64,000 bases of DNA from Allopontixanthobacter confluentis (GCF_009827615.1 NZ_WTYU01000001.1:145001-209000), one strand, 5' to 3'; shown: positions 45,810-56,180, counted from the first letter of the stretch. Numbers and translations are program-made. Notes: generated from the letters alone by a model not told the origin.

Positions 45810-45864
45810 GACTTTTCTTTCAGCCGATCATTCATGCCCATTTTTCGTGCCCTCATTCATGCCC
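45810..45864. repeat. Short tandem repeat in the zwf-edd gap
   Basis: CCTCATTCATGC-type 13-bp units occur two to three times around 45840-45880, running into the 3' end of zwf, where they encode repeated NEGMNEG-like residues. No hairpin or promoter stands out in the gap. Confidence 0.5.
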
Positions 45865-47304
45865 TCATTCATGCCAAGTGACGCCGTCGCGTTCCGCCAG
45901 GGCAATCGATGCGCTCGGCCCCCAGCTGCCCGAAGTATAGGTTTTGGGTTCCAGTGACTGGGCATCCCACAATGCGCGAATGGCATCGATCCATTCCCAC
46001 TGCGCTTCCACTTCATCGCGGCGGACAAACAGGGTCTGGTCGCCTTCGATCAGGTCCAGCAGCAGCCGTTCATAGGCAATCCGCCGGTGCGTGCCGGTAA
46101 AGGCATCGGGCATGGCAATATCCAGCGGCACACTGCGCAGGCGAATGCCTTCACGGTCAAGGCCGGGCACTTTGGCCATCAGCGACAGGCTGATGTTTTC
46201 CTTGGGCTGGATACCGATCACCAACCGGTTGGGCGTCATTTTTGCGCCCTTGTCGGCAAATATGGAATGCGGGACACAGCGGAACTGCACGACAATTTCG
46301 GTCACGCGTTCCGGCAAGCGTTTGCCGGTGCGCAGGTAAAAGGGCACGCCCTTCCAGCGCCAGTTATCGACATGGGCCTTGATCGCCACGAATGTTTCGG
46401 TGGTGGAAGCCTTGCCCAGTTCCTCGTCATAACCGGGGACCGCCTTGCCGCCGATGGCACCGGCGCGATATTGGCCGGTCACGGTCTGGCTTTCTTCTAC
46501 CTTGCGCAAGGATCGCAGAACCTTGACCTTTTCATCGCGCACCGCGGTCGCATCGAAACTGCCCGGCGGTTCCATTGCCACCAAGGCCAGCAATTGCAGC
46601 ATGTGGTTCTGCACCATATCGCGCAGCGCGCCGGCATCGTCATAAAAGGCGACCCGGCCTTCCAGCCCGACAGTTTCGGCAACGGTAATCTGCACATGGT
46701 CGATATGGGCTGCATTCCACAGCGGTTCGAACAGGATGTTAGCAAACCGCAGCGCCAGCAGGTTCTGCACCGTTTCCTTGCCCAGATAATGGTCAATGCG
46801 GAAAATGCGGTCTTCCGAAAATGCCGAAGCTACCGCGTCATTGATTTCCTGGCTGGAGCCAAGATCAGTGCCGAGCGGCTTTTCCAGCCCGATGCGGACA
46901 TTGCCGGTGGCAAGGCCCGCGTGCTGCAAGCCGGCAATGGTGGGTTCGAACAGGCTGGGGGCAGTGGACAGGAAAATGGCCAGGCCCTTGCTGGGTTCGC
47001 CCACTTTTTCCGCCAGCGCGTCAAACCCGTCCAGCGTTGTCGCATCCAGCGTCTGGTAACTCAGCCGCTTGAGGAAGCTGGCCATACCGCCGCGCCGGTC
47101 TGCAGGCAGGAATTTTTCCAGTGCCTCACGCGCAAAATCCTGAAATTGGGCATCGGACATTTCCGACCGGGCCGTGCCAATGATGCGCAGCGCCGGGTCC
47201 AGCAATTCATCAGCATCCAGCGCGCATAGCGATGGCAGCAGCATACGCTGTGAAAGATCCCCGGTTGCCCCGAAAAGTAACAGGCGGTCAGCAGTGAATT
47301 TCAT
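45865..47304 (-). CDS. zwf: Glucose-6-phosphate 1-dehydrogenase
   Basis: A 479-residue dehydrogenase producing 6-phosphogluconolactone. The NAD(P)-binding motif is LLLFGATGDLSQRMLLPSL and the active site is FRIDHYLGKETVQNLLALRF; further blocks are WRWKGVPFYLRTGKRLPERV and YERLLLDLIEGDQTLFVRRD. It begins the Entner-Doudoroff operon; no pgl gene for the lactonase follows here. Its promoter should lie in the 148-bp gap to the next gene. Confidence 0.94.
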   Translation of the reverse strand: MKFTADRLLLFGATGDLSQRMLLPSLCALDADELLDPALRIIGTARSEMSDAQFQDFAREALEKFLPADRRGGMASFLKRLSYQTLDATTLDGFDALAEKVGEPSKGLAIFLSTAPSLFEPTIAGLQHAGLATGNVRIGLEKPLGTDLGSSQEINDAVASAFSEDRIFRIDHYLGKETVQNLLALRFANILFEPLWNAAHIDHVQITVAETVGLEGRVAFYDDAGALRDMVQNHMLQLLALVAMEPPGSFDATAVRDEKVKVLRSLRKVEESQTVTGQYRAGAIGGKAVPGYDEELGKASTTETFVAIKAHVDNWRWKGVPFYLRTGKRLPERVTEIVVQFRCVPHSIFADKGAKMTPNRLVIGIQPKENISLSLMAKVPGLDREGIRLRSVPLDIAMPDAFTGTHRRIAYERLLLDLIEGDQTLFVRRDEVEAQWEWIDAIRALWDAQSLEPKTYTSGSWGPSASIALAERDGVTWHE

Positions 47305-47452
47305 GCAGCATCAATCCCCGTCAGCAAACTTTTATTGCAAGTGACAGTGATGTCCTAGCATCCGCGCCATGTCCATGCCACGGGCCGCAATCGTATTCAT
47401 CAGATGGGCTGATGCCTTGCCGGTGAGGCAAAGGGGATTCAGGGGGGCAGAT

Positions 47453-48250
47453 TCAGCAGACTTCGACGCTGACAGTCTTTTCCAGAAAATTGCTCGGCCC
47501 AAAACTGGTCAGGAAGCTTACATCGGCGGCATCGCGTCCCACGCCGATTTTGACGGTCTGGGCCGGGTCTGCCATGTCCGTTGCATCCACAATGTGCCAC
47601 GCGCCGCCGCCATCTACGGTGGGGTCGGCCAGAAAAACTTCGGCAACAGCATGGAAATCCTGCGGAGTTACGCGGGGTGCAAAGCAGCTGACGTAACGTG
47701 CAGGGATGGTGGACGCACGGGCCAGCATGATCAGCACATGGGCATAATCACGGCAGATGCCGCGCCGTTCGATAAAGCTGTCCTCGCCCGTGGTGTTGGC
47801 GTTGGAACTGCCGGGAACATAGGTGAAATTATCCGCAATCCACTGGCGGATGGCGATGACGCGGGCGCCGCCGCTGGTGCCGCCAAATTCCGCTTCGACG
47901 AAAGACTGGAACCGGTCTGCCGGGCAATACCGCGAATCCAGCATGTAATGCACAGCCTCGCCGGGCATGTCATGCGGGGCCAGCTGATCAAGCCCGGCAA
48001 TATCGGGAACCATGCGGTTCACTTCCACTTCGACCGAATAATTGACGTCGAACCGCCCTTCGGAACGGATCCAGACCCGTTCGCCAATATCATCTTCTGC
48101 CGCAACCCGCGCGCAATGTTCAGATTGCGTCATGGTGGTTTCGACATTGTTCAATGTCTGTTCGGGTATCTGGGCTGCTTCGAATTGCAGCAGCAAATCG
48201 GTCGCGGTGTCAGTTTCGAAAGCGAAATGGGCAGTTATTTTTACGGTCAT
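47453..48250 (-). CDS. Transglutaminase-like cysteine protease-fold protein
   Basis: A 265-residue protein. The transglutaminase-like triad is visible: Cys in ERRGICRDYAHVLIMLARAS, His in DFHAVAEVFLAD and Asp in WHIVDATDMADP. The N-terminal beta-rich domain (MTVKITAHFAFETDTATDLL) is the bacterial N-terminal extension usual for this group. Probable peptidase or amidase; substrate unknown. It has no signal peptide. Confidence 0.83.
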   Translation of the reverse strand: MTVKITAHFAFETDTATDLLLQFEAAQIPEQTLNNVETTMTQSEHCARVAAEDDIGERVWIRSEGRFDVNYSVEVEVNRMVPDIAGLDQLAPHDMPGEAVHYMLDSRYCPADRFQSFVEAEFGGTSGGARVIAIRQWIADNFTYVPGSSNANTTGEDSFIERRGICRDYAHVLIMLARASTIPARYVSCFAPRVTPQDFHAVAEVFLADPTVDGGGAWHIVDATDMADPAQTVKIGVGRDAADVSFLTSFGPSNFLEKTVSVEVC

Positions 48251-48296
48251 GAAGGGCGAACGCGCAAGACGCCGAACCGTGCCGCGAAATTTCGGC

Positions 48297-49664
48297 TCAA
48301 ACCACTACCCCGAATAGATCATGCGCATCGGCGTCTTCGATTTCCACCTGGACAATATCGCCCTGCGCCAGATTATCCGGCACATTGCGCAGATAGACAT
48401 TGCCGTCGATCTCGGGCGCATCGGCCTGGCTGCGGCCGGTGGCGCCAATGTCGCCGTCTTCGTCCGCTTCGCCGACCTCGTCGATAATCACGGGCATGGT
48501 GCGGCCAACCTTGGCTTCCAGCTTGGCCGCGCTGATCCGCGCGGTGACTTCCATCAACCGGGCGTAGCGTTCTTCCTTGATGTCCTCTGCCACCTGGTCG
48601 GGCAGGGCATTGGCCTGCGCGCCGTGAACAGGTTCAAACCGGAATGCGCCCACACGGTCCAGCCGGGCTTCTTCCAGCCAGTCCACCAGATATTGGAAAT
48701 CTTCTTCCGTTTCGCCGGGGAAGCCGACGACGAAGGACGAACGCACGGCGATATCCGGGCAGATGTCCCGCCAGTTTTTCAGCCGTTCCAGCACCTTGGC
48801 TTCGTTGGCAGGGCGTTTCATGCGTTTCAGGACGCTGGGTGATGCGTGCTGGAATGGAATGTCGAGATAGGGCGTCAGCAGCCCCTCGGCCATCAGCGGT
48901 ATCACGGCATCGACATGGGGGTAGGGGTAAACGTAGTGGAGGCGGACCCAGGGGGGCACGCCGCCGCCAATGTCCAACTGGCCCAATTCGCGCGCAAGGT
49001 CGGTCATATGGGCGCGCACTTCGCGGCCCTTCCACTGGCGCGGGTCGTGGCGTGTATCGACACCATAGGCGCTGGTATCCTGGCTGATGACCAGCAATTC
49101 GCGCGTGCCGGCTGCCACCAGCTTTTCCGCCTCGCGCAGCACCGCGTCGATCCTGCGGCTGGCAAGTTTGCCGCGCAGATCGGGGATGATGCAGAACGAG
49201 CAGGAATGGTTGCAGCCTTCCGAAATTTTCAGATAGCTGTAATGCCGCGGCGTCAGCTTGACATCGGGCTGGGGGATCAAATCGACGAAGGGGCCCTGGC
49301 TGGGCGGTGCAGCTTCATGCACGGCGGCCACCACATCTTCATATTGATGCGCGCCAGTTACGGCCAGCACTTGCGGATGGGCGGCGCGGATGGCGTCGGC
49401 TTCATCGCCCATGCAGCCGGTCACGATCACGCGGCCATTTTCGGCAATCGCCTCGCCAATGGCGGCCAGGCTTTCTTCCTTGGCGCTGTCGAGGAAGCCG
49501 CAGGTATTGACCAGCACGACATCGGCGCCCGCATAATCGGGGCTCATCGCATAGCCATCGGCGCGCAGGCGCGTCAGGATGCGTTCGGAATCGACCAGAG
49601 CCTTGGGACAGCCGAGGCTGACCATGCCGACTTTCTTGGCGGGGGGGAGAGTGGTTGTGTCCAT
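48297..49664 (-). CDS. rimO: Ribosomal protein S12 methylthiotransferase RimO
   Basis: A 455-residue radical-SAM enzyme that methylthiolates an Asp of ribosomal protein S12. The N-terminal UPF0004 domain ([40 protein letters not shown]) is followed by the radical SAM core with [20 protein letters not shown], and a C-terminal TRAM domain ([20 protein letters not shown]). The [12 protein letters not shown] signature distinguishes RimO from MiaB. Confidence 0.95.
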   Translation of the reverse strand: MDTTTLPPAKKVGMVSLGCPKALVDSERILTRLRADGYAMSPDYAGADVVLVNTCGFLDSAKEESLAAIGEAIAENGRVIVTGCMGDEADAIRAAHPQVLAVTGAHQYEDVVAAVHEAAPPSQGPFVDLIPQPDVKLTPRHYSYLKISEGCNHSCSFCIIPDLRGKLASRRIDAVLREAEKLVAAGTRELLVISQDTSAYGVDTRHDPRQWKGREVRAHMTDLARELGQLDIGGGVPPWVRLHYVYPYPHVDAVIPLMAEGLLTPYLDIPFQHASPSVLKRMKRPANEAKVLERLKNWRDICPDIAVRSSFVVGFPGETEEDFQYLVDWLEEARLDRVGAFRFEPVHGAQANALPDQVAEDIKEERYARLMEVTARISAAKLEAKVGRTMPVIIDEVGEADEDGDIGATGRSQADAPEIDGNVYLRNVPDNLAQGDIVQVEIEDADAHDLFGVVV

Positions 49665-49757
49665 GGTGGACGCGCCTCTACACCTGTGCGCGCCATTACG
49701 CCATATGTGCTGTTATCTGCCGGTGCCGCCAATTGGCGACTGAATGCCGGTTTTGGC

Positions 49758-50849
49758 CTAGTCGCCTTGCCCGTCACCCATTCTGGTGCCATTTTCGGTC
49801 GGGATAATTTCCACCACAATGTCGCCTGCCTGCAAGCTCTGGCATTCCGCTTCCCAGAAACCCAGCGCTTCGCCATTGCGATAGACCCGCAGGCCGCGCC
49901 CGCCTGTCTTGAGATCTGTTATGGATGTGCCGCATTCTTCGGCCGTTATTTCGCGCTCCACCAGCTGAACCCGCCCGGTTACAGACGCAAGATCGGCCAG
50001 ATAATCGGCAATATGCGCGCCCTTGGCAGACCCTGCCAGCAGCAGGCCGGTAAAACGCACCGGATTGATCACATTATTCGCGCCTGCCTGACGGGCGAGG
50101 AATTCATTGTCATCAGCGCGGACCACCACGCTGATGGGCACGTTGGGCGCCAGATGGCGGACTGTCAGCACCATCAGGATGGACGTATCGTCGCGCCCGG
50201 CTGACACCAGCACGGTCTGCGCTTCGCTGATGCGCACGGCGTTGAGCGTATCATCGCGCGTGGCATCGGCTGCCATGACATTGCAGCCCAGCGCTTCTGC
50301 ATGGGCAATGCGTTCTTCGGATGGGTCGATCACCACGATGCTGCGCGGATCGGTGCCGCGCTGGATCAGTTCGCTGACCGATTCCGATCCGCTGACGCCA
50401 TAGCCCAGCACCACGATATGGTCCGAGAGTTTTTCCTGGATATGGGCCATGCGGAACTTCTCCCAACTGCGTTTGATGATGAAATTATAGGCAGTGCCGA
50501 CAAAGATGAAGAACACCGCAAAACGAATGGGCGTGACGATGATGGCTTCGACCATGCGCGCCCGGTCACTGATGGGGGCAATATCGCCAAAACCGGTGGT
50601 GGTGATGGAAATCATGGTGAAATAGACGACATCGAGAAAGCTGATCTGGCCATCCAGATTATCCACCAACCCGCCGCGGTCCGCCCAGTGGATCATTACC
50701 ACGATGAATACCAGAAACAGCGCAATCCCCAGCCTGATGCCTAGATCGCCCCATACGGGAATTTTCACCGCGCGCCGAAGCGGCTGGTAACGGGGGCCCT
50801 GCAACGTGCGCCCTTCGGCACCGGGAACCCGGCTTTTATCGTCGGTCAT
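49758..50849 (-). CDS. Potassium channel with TrkA-N (RCK) domain
   Basis: A 363-residue two-TM channel protein. TM1 (LGIRLGIALFLVFIVVMIHW) and TM2 (MVEAIIVTPIRFAVFFIFVG) flank the pore with the filter ISITTTGFGDIAPI, a TTGFGD variant of TVGYGD. A RCK/TrkA-N domain with the nucleotide-binding motif HIVVLGYGVSGSESVSELIQ follows, then a TrkA-C-like region. It probably conducts K+ under ligand control. It overlaps the M23 gene by 4 bp. Confidence 0.88.
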   Translation of the reverse strand: MTDDKSRVPGAEGRTLQGPRYQPLRRAVKIPVWGDLGIRLGIALFLVFIVVMIHWADRGGLVDNLDGQISFLDVVYFTMISITTTGFGDIAPISDRARMVEAIIVTPIRFAVFFIFVGTAYNFIIKRSWEKFRMAHIQEKLSDHIVVLGYGVSGSESVSELIQRGTDPRSIVVIDPSEERIAHAEALGCNVMAADATRDDTLNAVRISEAQTVLVSAGRDDTSILMVLTVRHLAPNVPISVVVRADDNEFLARQAGANNVINPVRFTGLLLAGSAKGAHIADYLADLASVTGRVQLVEREITAEECGTSITDLKTGGRGLRVYRNGEALGFWEAECQSLQAGDIVVEIIPTENGTRMGDGQGD

Positions 50850-51676
50850 CGTGCGCGCTTTGCCGCCATTTTTACAGCAGGGTCAACCGGCTTGCCATCC
50901 TTGCGGATTTCAAAGTGCAATTCTGTCCGCTGTGCATCGCCGCTGTTTCCGGCGATGCCGATGCGCTCACCGCCTTTTACCACATCACCCTTTGCCACGG
51001 TCAGCCGGGCCAGATGGCCATAGGCGCTGCGCCAGCCATTGCCGTGATCGATAATTACCATAGTGCCAAACCGCACAGGTTCTGTGCCGGCAAACACCAC
51101 GGTTCCTGATGATGAAGCCCGCACCATGTCGCCTGTCCTGGCCGCAAAATCCACTCCGTCATGCCCCTTGCCATCGGGCCGAACTGCATAGGCCAGCAGC
51201 ACTTTGCCATCGTGCGGCTGGCGGAAATAGGGTTCTGGCGGAGTGGCCCGAGCAGATGAGGACGCCGATGCGGGGGACAAGGGGGATGCGGATGCCTTGG
51301 GCGCCGCCATGATCGCGGGAATGATCAGCCGCTGGCCCGTGCGCACATCAAACGGCGGTGCCAGCCGGTTGGCCACCGCGATGCTTTCAAATGGAACGCC
51401 GTAACGCAGCGCGATGGCAAAGCCGGTTTCCCCGTTCTTCACGGTGTGTGACCGCTGGCGCGGGATGACAAGTTTCTGACCAAAACGCAGCCTGTAGGGC
51501 GCAGAAAGGCCGTTTGCTTCTGCAATAACCACTGCGGGCACCCGCGCGCGATTGGCAATGCCGCCCAGCGTTTCGCCTTGTTCTACCACATGCTCTGTCT
51601 CGGCCGAAGGATTGGCAGATGCCATCACTATCGGGGCCACAATAAGGGCGGACAGGGCCAGCGCCATTCGCTTCAT
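50846..51676 (-). CDS. M23 family peptidase with two LysM domains
   Basis: A 276-residue exported protein: signal peptide (MALALSALIVAPIVMASA), two LysM domains (HVVEQGETLGGIANRARVPA and HTVKNGETGFAIALRYGVPF), a linker, then an M23/LytM domain (GKGHDGVDFAARTGDMVRAS, VIIDHGNGWRSAYGHLARLT, TELHFEIRKDGKPVDP). The HxxxD pair is present but the usual HLH has become ELH, as in some NlpD/EnvC-like activators. It may be an amidase activator rather than a hydrolase. It sits between surE and the K+ channel, with ATGA overlaps on both sides. Confidence 0.88.
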   Translation of the reverse strand: MKRMALALSALIVAPIVMASANPSAETEHVVEQGETLGGIANRARVPAVVIAEANGLSAPYRLRFGQKLVIPRQRSHTVKNGETGFAIALRYGVPFESIAVANRLAPPFDVRTGQRLIIPAIMAAPKASASPLSPASASSSARATPPEPYFRQPHDGKVLLAYAVRPDGKGHDGVDFAARTGDMVRASSSGTVVFAGTEPVRFGTMVIIDHGNGWRSAYGHLARLTVAKGDVVKGGERIGIAGNSGDAQRTELHFEIRKDGKPVDPAVKMAAKRAR

Positions 51677-52437
51677 GGCGCAAACCTTTGAGCGATTTCG
51701 CCAAGTGACGTATGATGCGTCAGGTCCAGTTGCAGCGGCGTGACCGAAATATACCCGTCATCGATGGCTTCCAGATCAGTCCCGTGGTCCAAAGTATGTT
51801 CGATGGGTTCCAGGCCGAACCAGTAATATTTATGGCCACGCGGGTCGCGCCCTTCCACTACGCTGCCGCGCGAATAATCATGAAATCCCTGCCGCACAGC
51901 GCGAATGCCCTTGACTGATGCGGGCGGCAAAGGCGGGAAATTGACATTGACCAATGTGCGTTCGGGCAGCGGCGTGTCCAGCAGCGGGGCCAGCACTTTC
52001 GCGCCCCATTCCCGCGCTGTATCAAACGCACTGTCACCGTTCCATTCGCGCGTGTAAACCTGGCTGAAGGCAATGGCGCGCACGCCTGCCAGCGCCCCTT
52101 CGATCGCGGCGGAAACTGTGCCTGAATAGGTGATGTCATCGCCCAGATTGGCACCGTGGTTGACCCCCGACAGGATAACGTCGGGCCGCAGGTCCATCAC
52201 CTTGCGCAGGCCAAGCGTCACCGAATCTGTCGGCGTGCCGGTGACGGAAAAGCGGCGTTCGCCATGTTTCTGCAGGCGGACAGGCTTGTTCAGCGTAAGC
52301 GAATGGCCCGCGCCCGACTGTTCCTCGCTTGGCGCGCAAATCCAGATATCATCGCTGAACTGCCGCGCAATTGCTTCCAGCACCGCCAGGCCTGGTGCGT
52401 GGATGCCGTCATCATTGGTCAGCAGAATGCGCATCAA
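51673..52437 (-). CDS. surE: 5'-nucleotidase SurE
   Basis: A 254-residue metal-dependent nucleotidase/exopolyphosphatase. The N-terminus [60 protein letters not shown] and the closing [17 protein letters not shown] are all SurE signatures. It overlaps serS upstream and the M23 gene downstream by 4 bp each, a common grouping in alphaproteobacteria with the LysM/M23 protein. Confidence 0.95.
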   Translation of the reverse strand: MMRILLTNDDGIHAPGLAVLEAIARQFSDDIWICAPSEEQSGAGHSLTLNKPVRLQKHGERRFSVTGTPTDSVTLGLRKVMDLRPDVILSGVNHGANLGDDITYSGTVSAAIEGALAGVRAIAFSQVYTREWNGDSAFDTAREWGAKVLAPLLDTPLPERTLVNVNFPPLPPASVKGIRAVRQGFHDYSRGSVVEGRDPRGHKYYWFGLEPIEHTLDHGTDLEAIDDGYISVTPLQLDLTHHTSLGEIAQRFAP

Positions 52438-53726
52438 TTCTCCGCGGTCAGCCGTTCCAGCCCGCCCATGTAGGGCTGCAACACACTAGGCACCATTACG
52501 CTGCCATCTTCCTGCTGGTAATTTTCCAGCACGGCAACCAATGTTCGCCCTACTGCCAGACCAGAACCATTAAGTGTATGCAGAAATTCCGTTTTCTTTG
52601 CCCCTGCATCGCCCAAGGCCGGTTTGTAACGCGTATTCATCCGGCGGGCCTGGAAATCACCGCAGTTGGAGCAGGAAGAAATCTCGCGATAGGCGCCCTG
52701 GCCCGGCAGCCACACTTCCAGATCATAGGTCTTGCGCGCGGTTGCGCCCATATCGCCGGTGCACAGCAGCATGGTGCGATAGGGCAGTTCCAGCGCTTCC
52801 AGCACTCCTTGGGCAGCTTTCAGCATCCGTTCGTGTTCGGCATCGCTGTCTTCCGGGCGGACAACGCTGACCAGTTCCACCTTTTCAAACTGGTGCTGGC
52901 GGATGAAGCCGCGCGTGTCCTTGCCCGCCGCCCCGGCTTCGCTGCGGAAACACTGGGTCAGCGCCGCCATGCGGATGGGCAGGCGGTCTTCATCCACAAT
53001 CTGTTCGCGCACGGCATTGGTCAGGCTGACTTCGGCAGTGGGGATCAGCCAGCGGCCATCGGTGGTCTGGAACAGGTCATCTGCAAATTTGGGTAACTGG
53101 CCCGTGCCAAAAACCGCCTCATCACGTACCAGCAGGGGCGGGGCGCATTCGGTATAGCCATTCTGGCCAGTTTGCCGGTCCAGCATAAACTGGCCCAGCG
53201 CGCGATGCAGGCGGGCCATGCTGCCGCGCAGGAAGGTGAAGCGGGCACCGGCGATACTGGCACCCGTTTCAAAATCCAGCCCCAGCGCAGGGCCAAGATC
53301 AGCATGTTCTTTCGGGGTGAAGCTGAAGTCGCGCGGGCTTCCCCATTTCCCCAGCTCGACATTGTCTGCCTCGTCGTTGCCCTGCGGCACATCGTCTGCC
53401 GGCAGATTGGGGAGGGCAGCCAGCACGGCTTCCAACTCAGCCGCCAATTGCCGGTCTTCTTCTTCCAGCGCAGGCATGACCTGCTTCAGTTCGGCAACTT
53501 CGGCCTTAAGCGCTTCTGCGGTGTCCTTGTCACCCTTGCCCATGGCTTGTCCGATGGCCTTGGACGCATCGTTCCGGCGGCTCTGGCTTTCCTGCAGGCG
53601 CGTGGTGACAGCGCGGCGGCGCGCATCAAGGTCAAGGATTCCAGCCGCAGCAGGCGCTGCCCCACGCCGGGCAAGTCCGGCATCAAAAGCTTCAGGATTT
53701 TCGCGAATAAAACGGATGTCATGCAT
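52434..53726 (-). CDS. serS: Seryl-tRNA synthetase
   Basis: A 430-residue class II aminoacyl-tRNA synthetase. The N-terminal coiled-coil arm ([20 protein letters not shown] onward) is followed by the catalytic core with motif 2 ([20 protein letters not shown]) and motif 3 ([20 protein letters not shown]). First gene of the serS-surE-M23-channel operon. Confidence 0.96.
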   Translation of the reverse strand: MHDIRFIRENPEAFDAGLARRGAAPAAAGILDLDARRRAVTTRLQESQSRRNDASKAIGQAMGKGDKDTAEALKAEVAELKQVMPALEEEDRQLAAELEAVLAALPNLPADDVPQGNDEADNVELGKWGSPRDFSFTPKEHADLGPALGLDFETGASIAGARFTFLRGSMARLHRALGQFMLDRQTGQNGYTECAPPLLVRDEAVFGTGQLPKFADDLFQTTDGRWLIPTAEVSLTNAVREQIVDEDRLPIRMAALTQCFRSEAGAAGKDTRGFIRQHQFEKVELVSVVRPEDSDAEHERMLKAAQGVLEALELPYRTMLLCTGDMGATARKTYDLEVWLPGQGAYREISSCSNCGDFQARRMNTRYKPALGDAGAKKTEFLHTLNGSGLAVGRTLVAVLENYQQEDGSVMVPSVLQPYMGGLERLTAEN

Positions 53727-53846
53727 AGCGGCGGGCTATGGCGGGTTTTTCAGCCAGCCTCAAGCACGCGCCGCTATGTTTTATGGCACGCTATCCCGCG
53801 GTGCCGCCATGGTGCCGTGGGCCAACTGGCCGAAACCCCATGGTCA

Positions 53847-53894
53847 GCAAAAGAAGTAGCCCTGCGTCATGCTGCGTCAGCGCGGCGCAGGGCT
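53847..53894 (-). terminator. Intrinsic terminator of the M61 peptidase gene
   Basis: On the minus strand AGCCCTGCG (53894-53886) and CGCAGGGCT (53866-53858) form a 9-bp stem, followed by ACTTCTTTTGC. It lies just after the stop codon at 53903. The loop is 19 nt, with some internal pairing possible. Confidence 0.75.
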
Positions 53895-53902
53895 GTCATG
53901 CT

Positions 53903-55882
53903 TCAGTTCTTGGTACGTGCCGCCAGCAAGCGGTCGAACGGCTGATTGCCCTTGCCCGCAGGTTCCAGCCACGGATAGCGCAGGCCGCCGGTATAGCCGA
54001 TGGTGATCGTATCATACCGGTCACCGCGCTTCACCAGCAACTCGATCGGGCTGGCAGCAGCGTTGGAAGCGCCGCCAGCCGTGCCGCCAGCCTTGCCCGC
54101 GGCAGTGATGGCATCTTTCATCCCGTCCTTCGAATAGCTTTCGCCGTTCACCGCGATAATCTGCGAACCGTTGACGATGCCTGCGTTAAAGGCAGGCCCG
54201 TCCCACCGGGTCGAGGTGATTTTCCCGGAATTGTCGATATTGACGCCAAGCGAATAAAACAGGTCGAGATATTTCTGACCAGCCATCCGCCCCTTGTTAT
54301 AGGGGTTGGGTGTGTCTTTCCAGACAAGCGCATAGCCCGCCATTTCAACGCCCTTGAGCGGCGCAGGCTGATTGGCCTGACGCAGGCGGGTATCCAGAAA
54401 CTCTGCCCAGTCATACGCATAAACGCTGCCCAGAACGCGGACGATTTCATCGAAATCATATGTCAGCTGGCCAAGATCACCCGGTATTCCGCCGAAAAAA
54501 ATACGCGCAAAATCATCCAGACCTTTTTTGCCCGCTGTGCCTTTGCGAATGATCTGGTCCGCTTCCAGCCAGGTCAGCGCCCCTTCCACGTAATAATCCT
54601 CTGACCGGTTGAGCGAGGAATAGGGCACGGGGCGGCGCGCATTGATGATGGGGTCGTTGGTGGTGTCAGCAACCGATCGCCATTCGCGGCCCGGCTGGCC
54701 TTCGGAATAATTGGCCACCGCATTGGCGAATTGGCCAAGAACCGTGTCTTTTTTCTGCAAACCGGACCGTGCAGCCAGCACCCAGCCCCAGAACTGGGTC
54801 TGCCCTTCATACATCCACAGCAGCGAATCCTGCATCGGCGTGCGATAATCAGGCGTCCACAAGTCGGCCGGGCGGCGATATTTGCCGTTCCAGCTATGCA
54901 CCAGTTCATGGGCGACCACATTATGGTCCCAATCCATTTCGTCCCACTCGACGAAGCTTTGCGGTTCATACTGGTTTTCAGCAGAACGCTGATGTTCCAG
55001 GCCGATCCCGCCCATCCGGTCAGTCAGCGCCAGCAGAATGTCGTAATGGTCGAAGTGACGTTCCCCGAACAGCGTATCGGCTTCGTCCACCAGCCTTTCA
55101 AAAGTTGCGAGATTTTCCGGCTTGATTTCAAGCTGCGATGGCTTGTCAGCAACCACATCCAGCCTGACAGCAGGATCAAGCTTCCACTGCTTGGCAAATT
55201 TGCCCGCGAAAATCGGCGAATCCACCAGCGTTTCGTAATCGACGCGGTCCCACCTGACCGTGTCGCCAGTGCGGCCAGCGCCGTCCAACGCCGTATAAAC
55301 CTGCCATCCGGCGGGGAATGTTACCGTCGGATCAATCGCAATGCGGCGGGTATAATGGCCCGCCGGATAAAAGCTCATTTTCTCCCACTGCAGGTTGAGC
55401 ATTTCCTGCGTCATGGTGACACGGCCTTCGCTACCGGTAATCGGGCTGGTGTGGACGAAATCCGCAGTCACTTCGCGCGTGCCTTCGGGCAGCATCACGT
55501 CGATCTGATAGACATCCAGCGGGTTGCGCATCCACGTCAGCGTTTTTCCGTTCGCGGTGAAGTTGAACCGGGAAACAAGGTTGATCGGGCCACGCGCGGC
55601 ATGGTTGCCGGGCAGCCATTCAGGAAACAGCAGCGTCAGCGTCCGCATGCTTGCGGGCACCGGAATGGTCTGTTTAACTTTATAGATGCCGCGCTGTGTG
55701 TCGGTTGCGTCAATGTCCAGCTTGATCGGGCCGCCCGGCCACGGCGTATCGCTGGGCAGGGGCACGGCGCGGTCAACCTGAACCTGGACAGGCGCGCTGC
55801 GCTCTGTCTGGGCTGCGACGGGGAAGGCAGGGGCGGCTGCGGCCAATGCCGCCATGGCGGAACATGAGAGATATTTTTTCAT
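53903..55882 (-). CDS. M61 family metallopeptidase, exported
   Basis: About 659 residues. A signal peptide (MKKYLSCSAMAALAAAAPAF, cleavage near VAA-QT) precedes the M61 N-terminal beta domain, the catalytic domain with HEXXH in VVAHELVHSWNGKYRRPADL and the downstream LLWMYEGQTQFWG carrying the third ligand, and a C-terminal PDZ domain (GPAFNAGIVNGSQIIAVNGE). M61 enzymes are glycyl-type aminopeptidases. I use ATG 55882; the frame is open to 56023 without signal-like sequence. It has its own terminator. Confidence 0.9.
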   Translation of the reverse strand: MKKYLSCSAMAALAAAAPAFPVAAQTERSAPVQVQVDRAVPLPSDTPWPGGPIKLDIDATDTQRGIYKVKQTIPVPASMRTLTLLFPEWLPGNHAARGPINLVSRFNFTANGKTLTWMRNPLDVYQIDVMLPEGTREVTADFVHTSPITGSEGRVTMTQEMLNLQWEKMSFYPAGHYTRRIAIDPTVTFPAGWQVYTALDGAGRTGDTVRWDRVDYETLVDSPIFAGKFAKQWKLDPAVRLDVVADKPSQLEIKPENLATFERLVDEADTLFGERHFDHYDILLALTDRMGGIGLEHQRSAENQYEPQSFVEWDEMDWDHNVVAHELVHSWNGKYRRPADLWTPDYRTPMQDSLLWMYEGQTQFWGWVLAARSGLQKKDTVLGQFANAVANYSEGQPGREWRSVADTTNDPIINARRPVPYSSLNRSEDYYVEGALTWLEADQIIRKGTAGKKGLDDFARIFFGGIPGDLGQLTYDFDEIVRVLGSVYAYDWAEFLDTRLRQANQPAPLKGVEMAGYALVWKDTPNPYNKGRMAGQKYLDLFYSLGVNIDNSGKITSTRWDGPAFNAGIVNGSQIIAVNGESYSKDGMKDAITAAGKAGGTAGGASNAAASPIELLVKRGDRYDTITIGYTGGLRYPWLEPAGKGNQPFDRLLAARTKN

Positions 55883-56172
55883 GATTCGGTCTGTGGCGTC
55901 AGCACAAGCGATTGGCAAGTTTGGCTTAATCACACACCCGACCTTGTCCCATGAATTTGCACTCCTGCCGCCTTTTGGCTCATCTGGTGACAGCGGCTGG
56001 GATGTATCGCGCTTCCTGGGCAAGGTCTGGGCGTGGAAGCAAAAGCTGTTCAGGGAGTTTTCGCGGATTTCGTTCGGATGAAGCGGGCCCTGCTCTTGAG
56101 CTCAGAATTTGTCGGCTGCACTCTAGGTTCGGTTGCAAAGCAACTGCCCGCTGGAAATGGCTCGACTGCCGC
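55883..56172. other. Gap between the M61 gene and the IS element
   Basis: About 290 bp with no convincing gene. A short plus-strand frame starts at ATG 56033 and runs into the IS insertion point; joining the two flanks as if the element were absent extends it to a stop near 58240 (about 75 codons), but it has no recognisable features. The M61 promoter should lie in this gap; no clear hexamers were seen. Confidence 0.4.
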
Positions 56173-56180
56173 AAAAGAAA
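56173..56180 (+). repeat. Target site duplication, left copy
   Basis: AAAAGAAA directly abuts the left inverted repeat and is identical to 58158-58165 next to the right inverted repeat. Eight base pairs is the duplication length reported for IS1595-family elements. Confidence 0.9.

Noticed and set aside
46087-47229. Plus-strand open frame opposite zwf
   Set aside because: Antisense shadow of a well-conserved enzyme; no domain recognised.
48846-50204. Plus-strand frame of 452 codons across rimO and the channel gene
   Set aside because: Runs antisense through two real genes and their gap; composition is that of a shadow frame.
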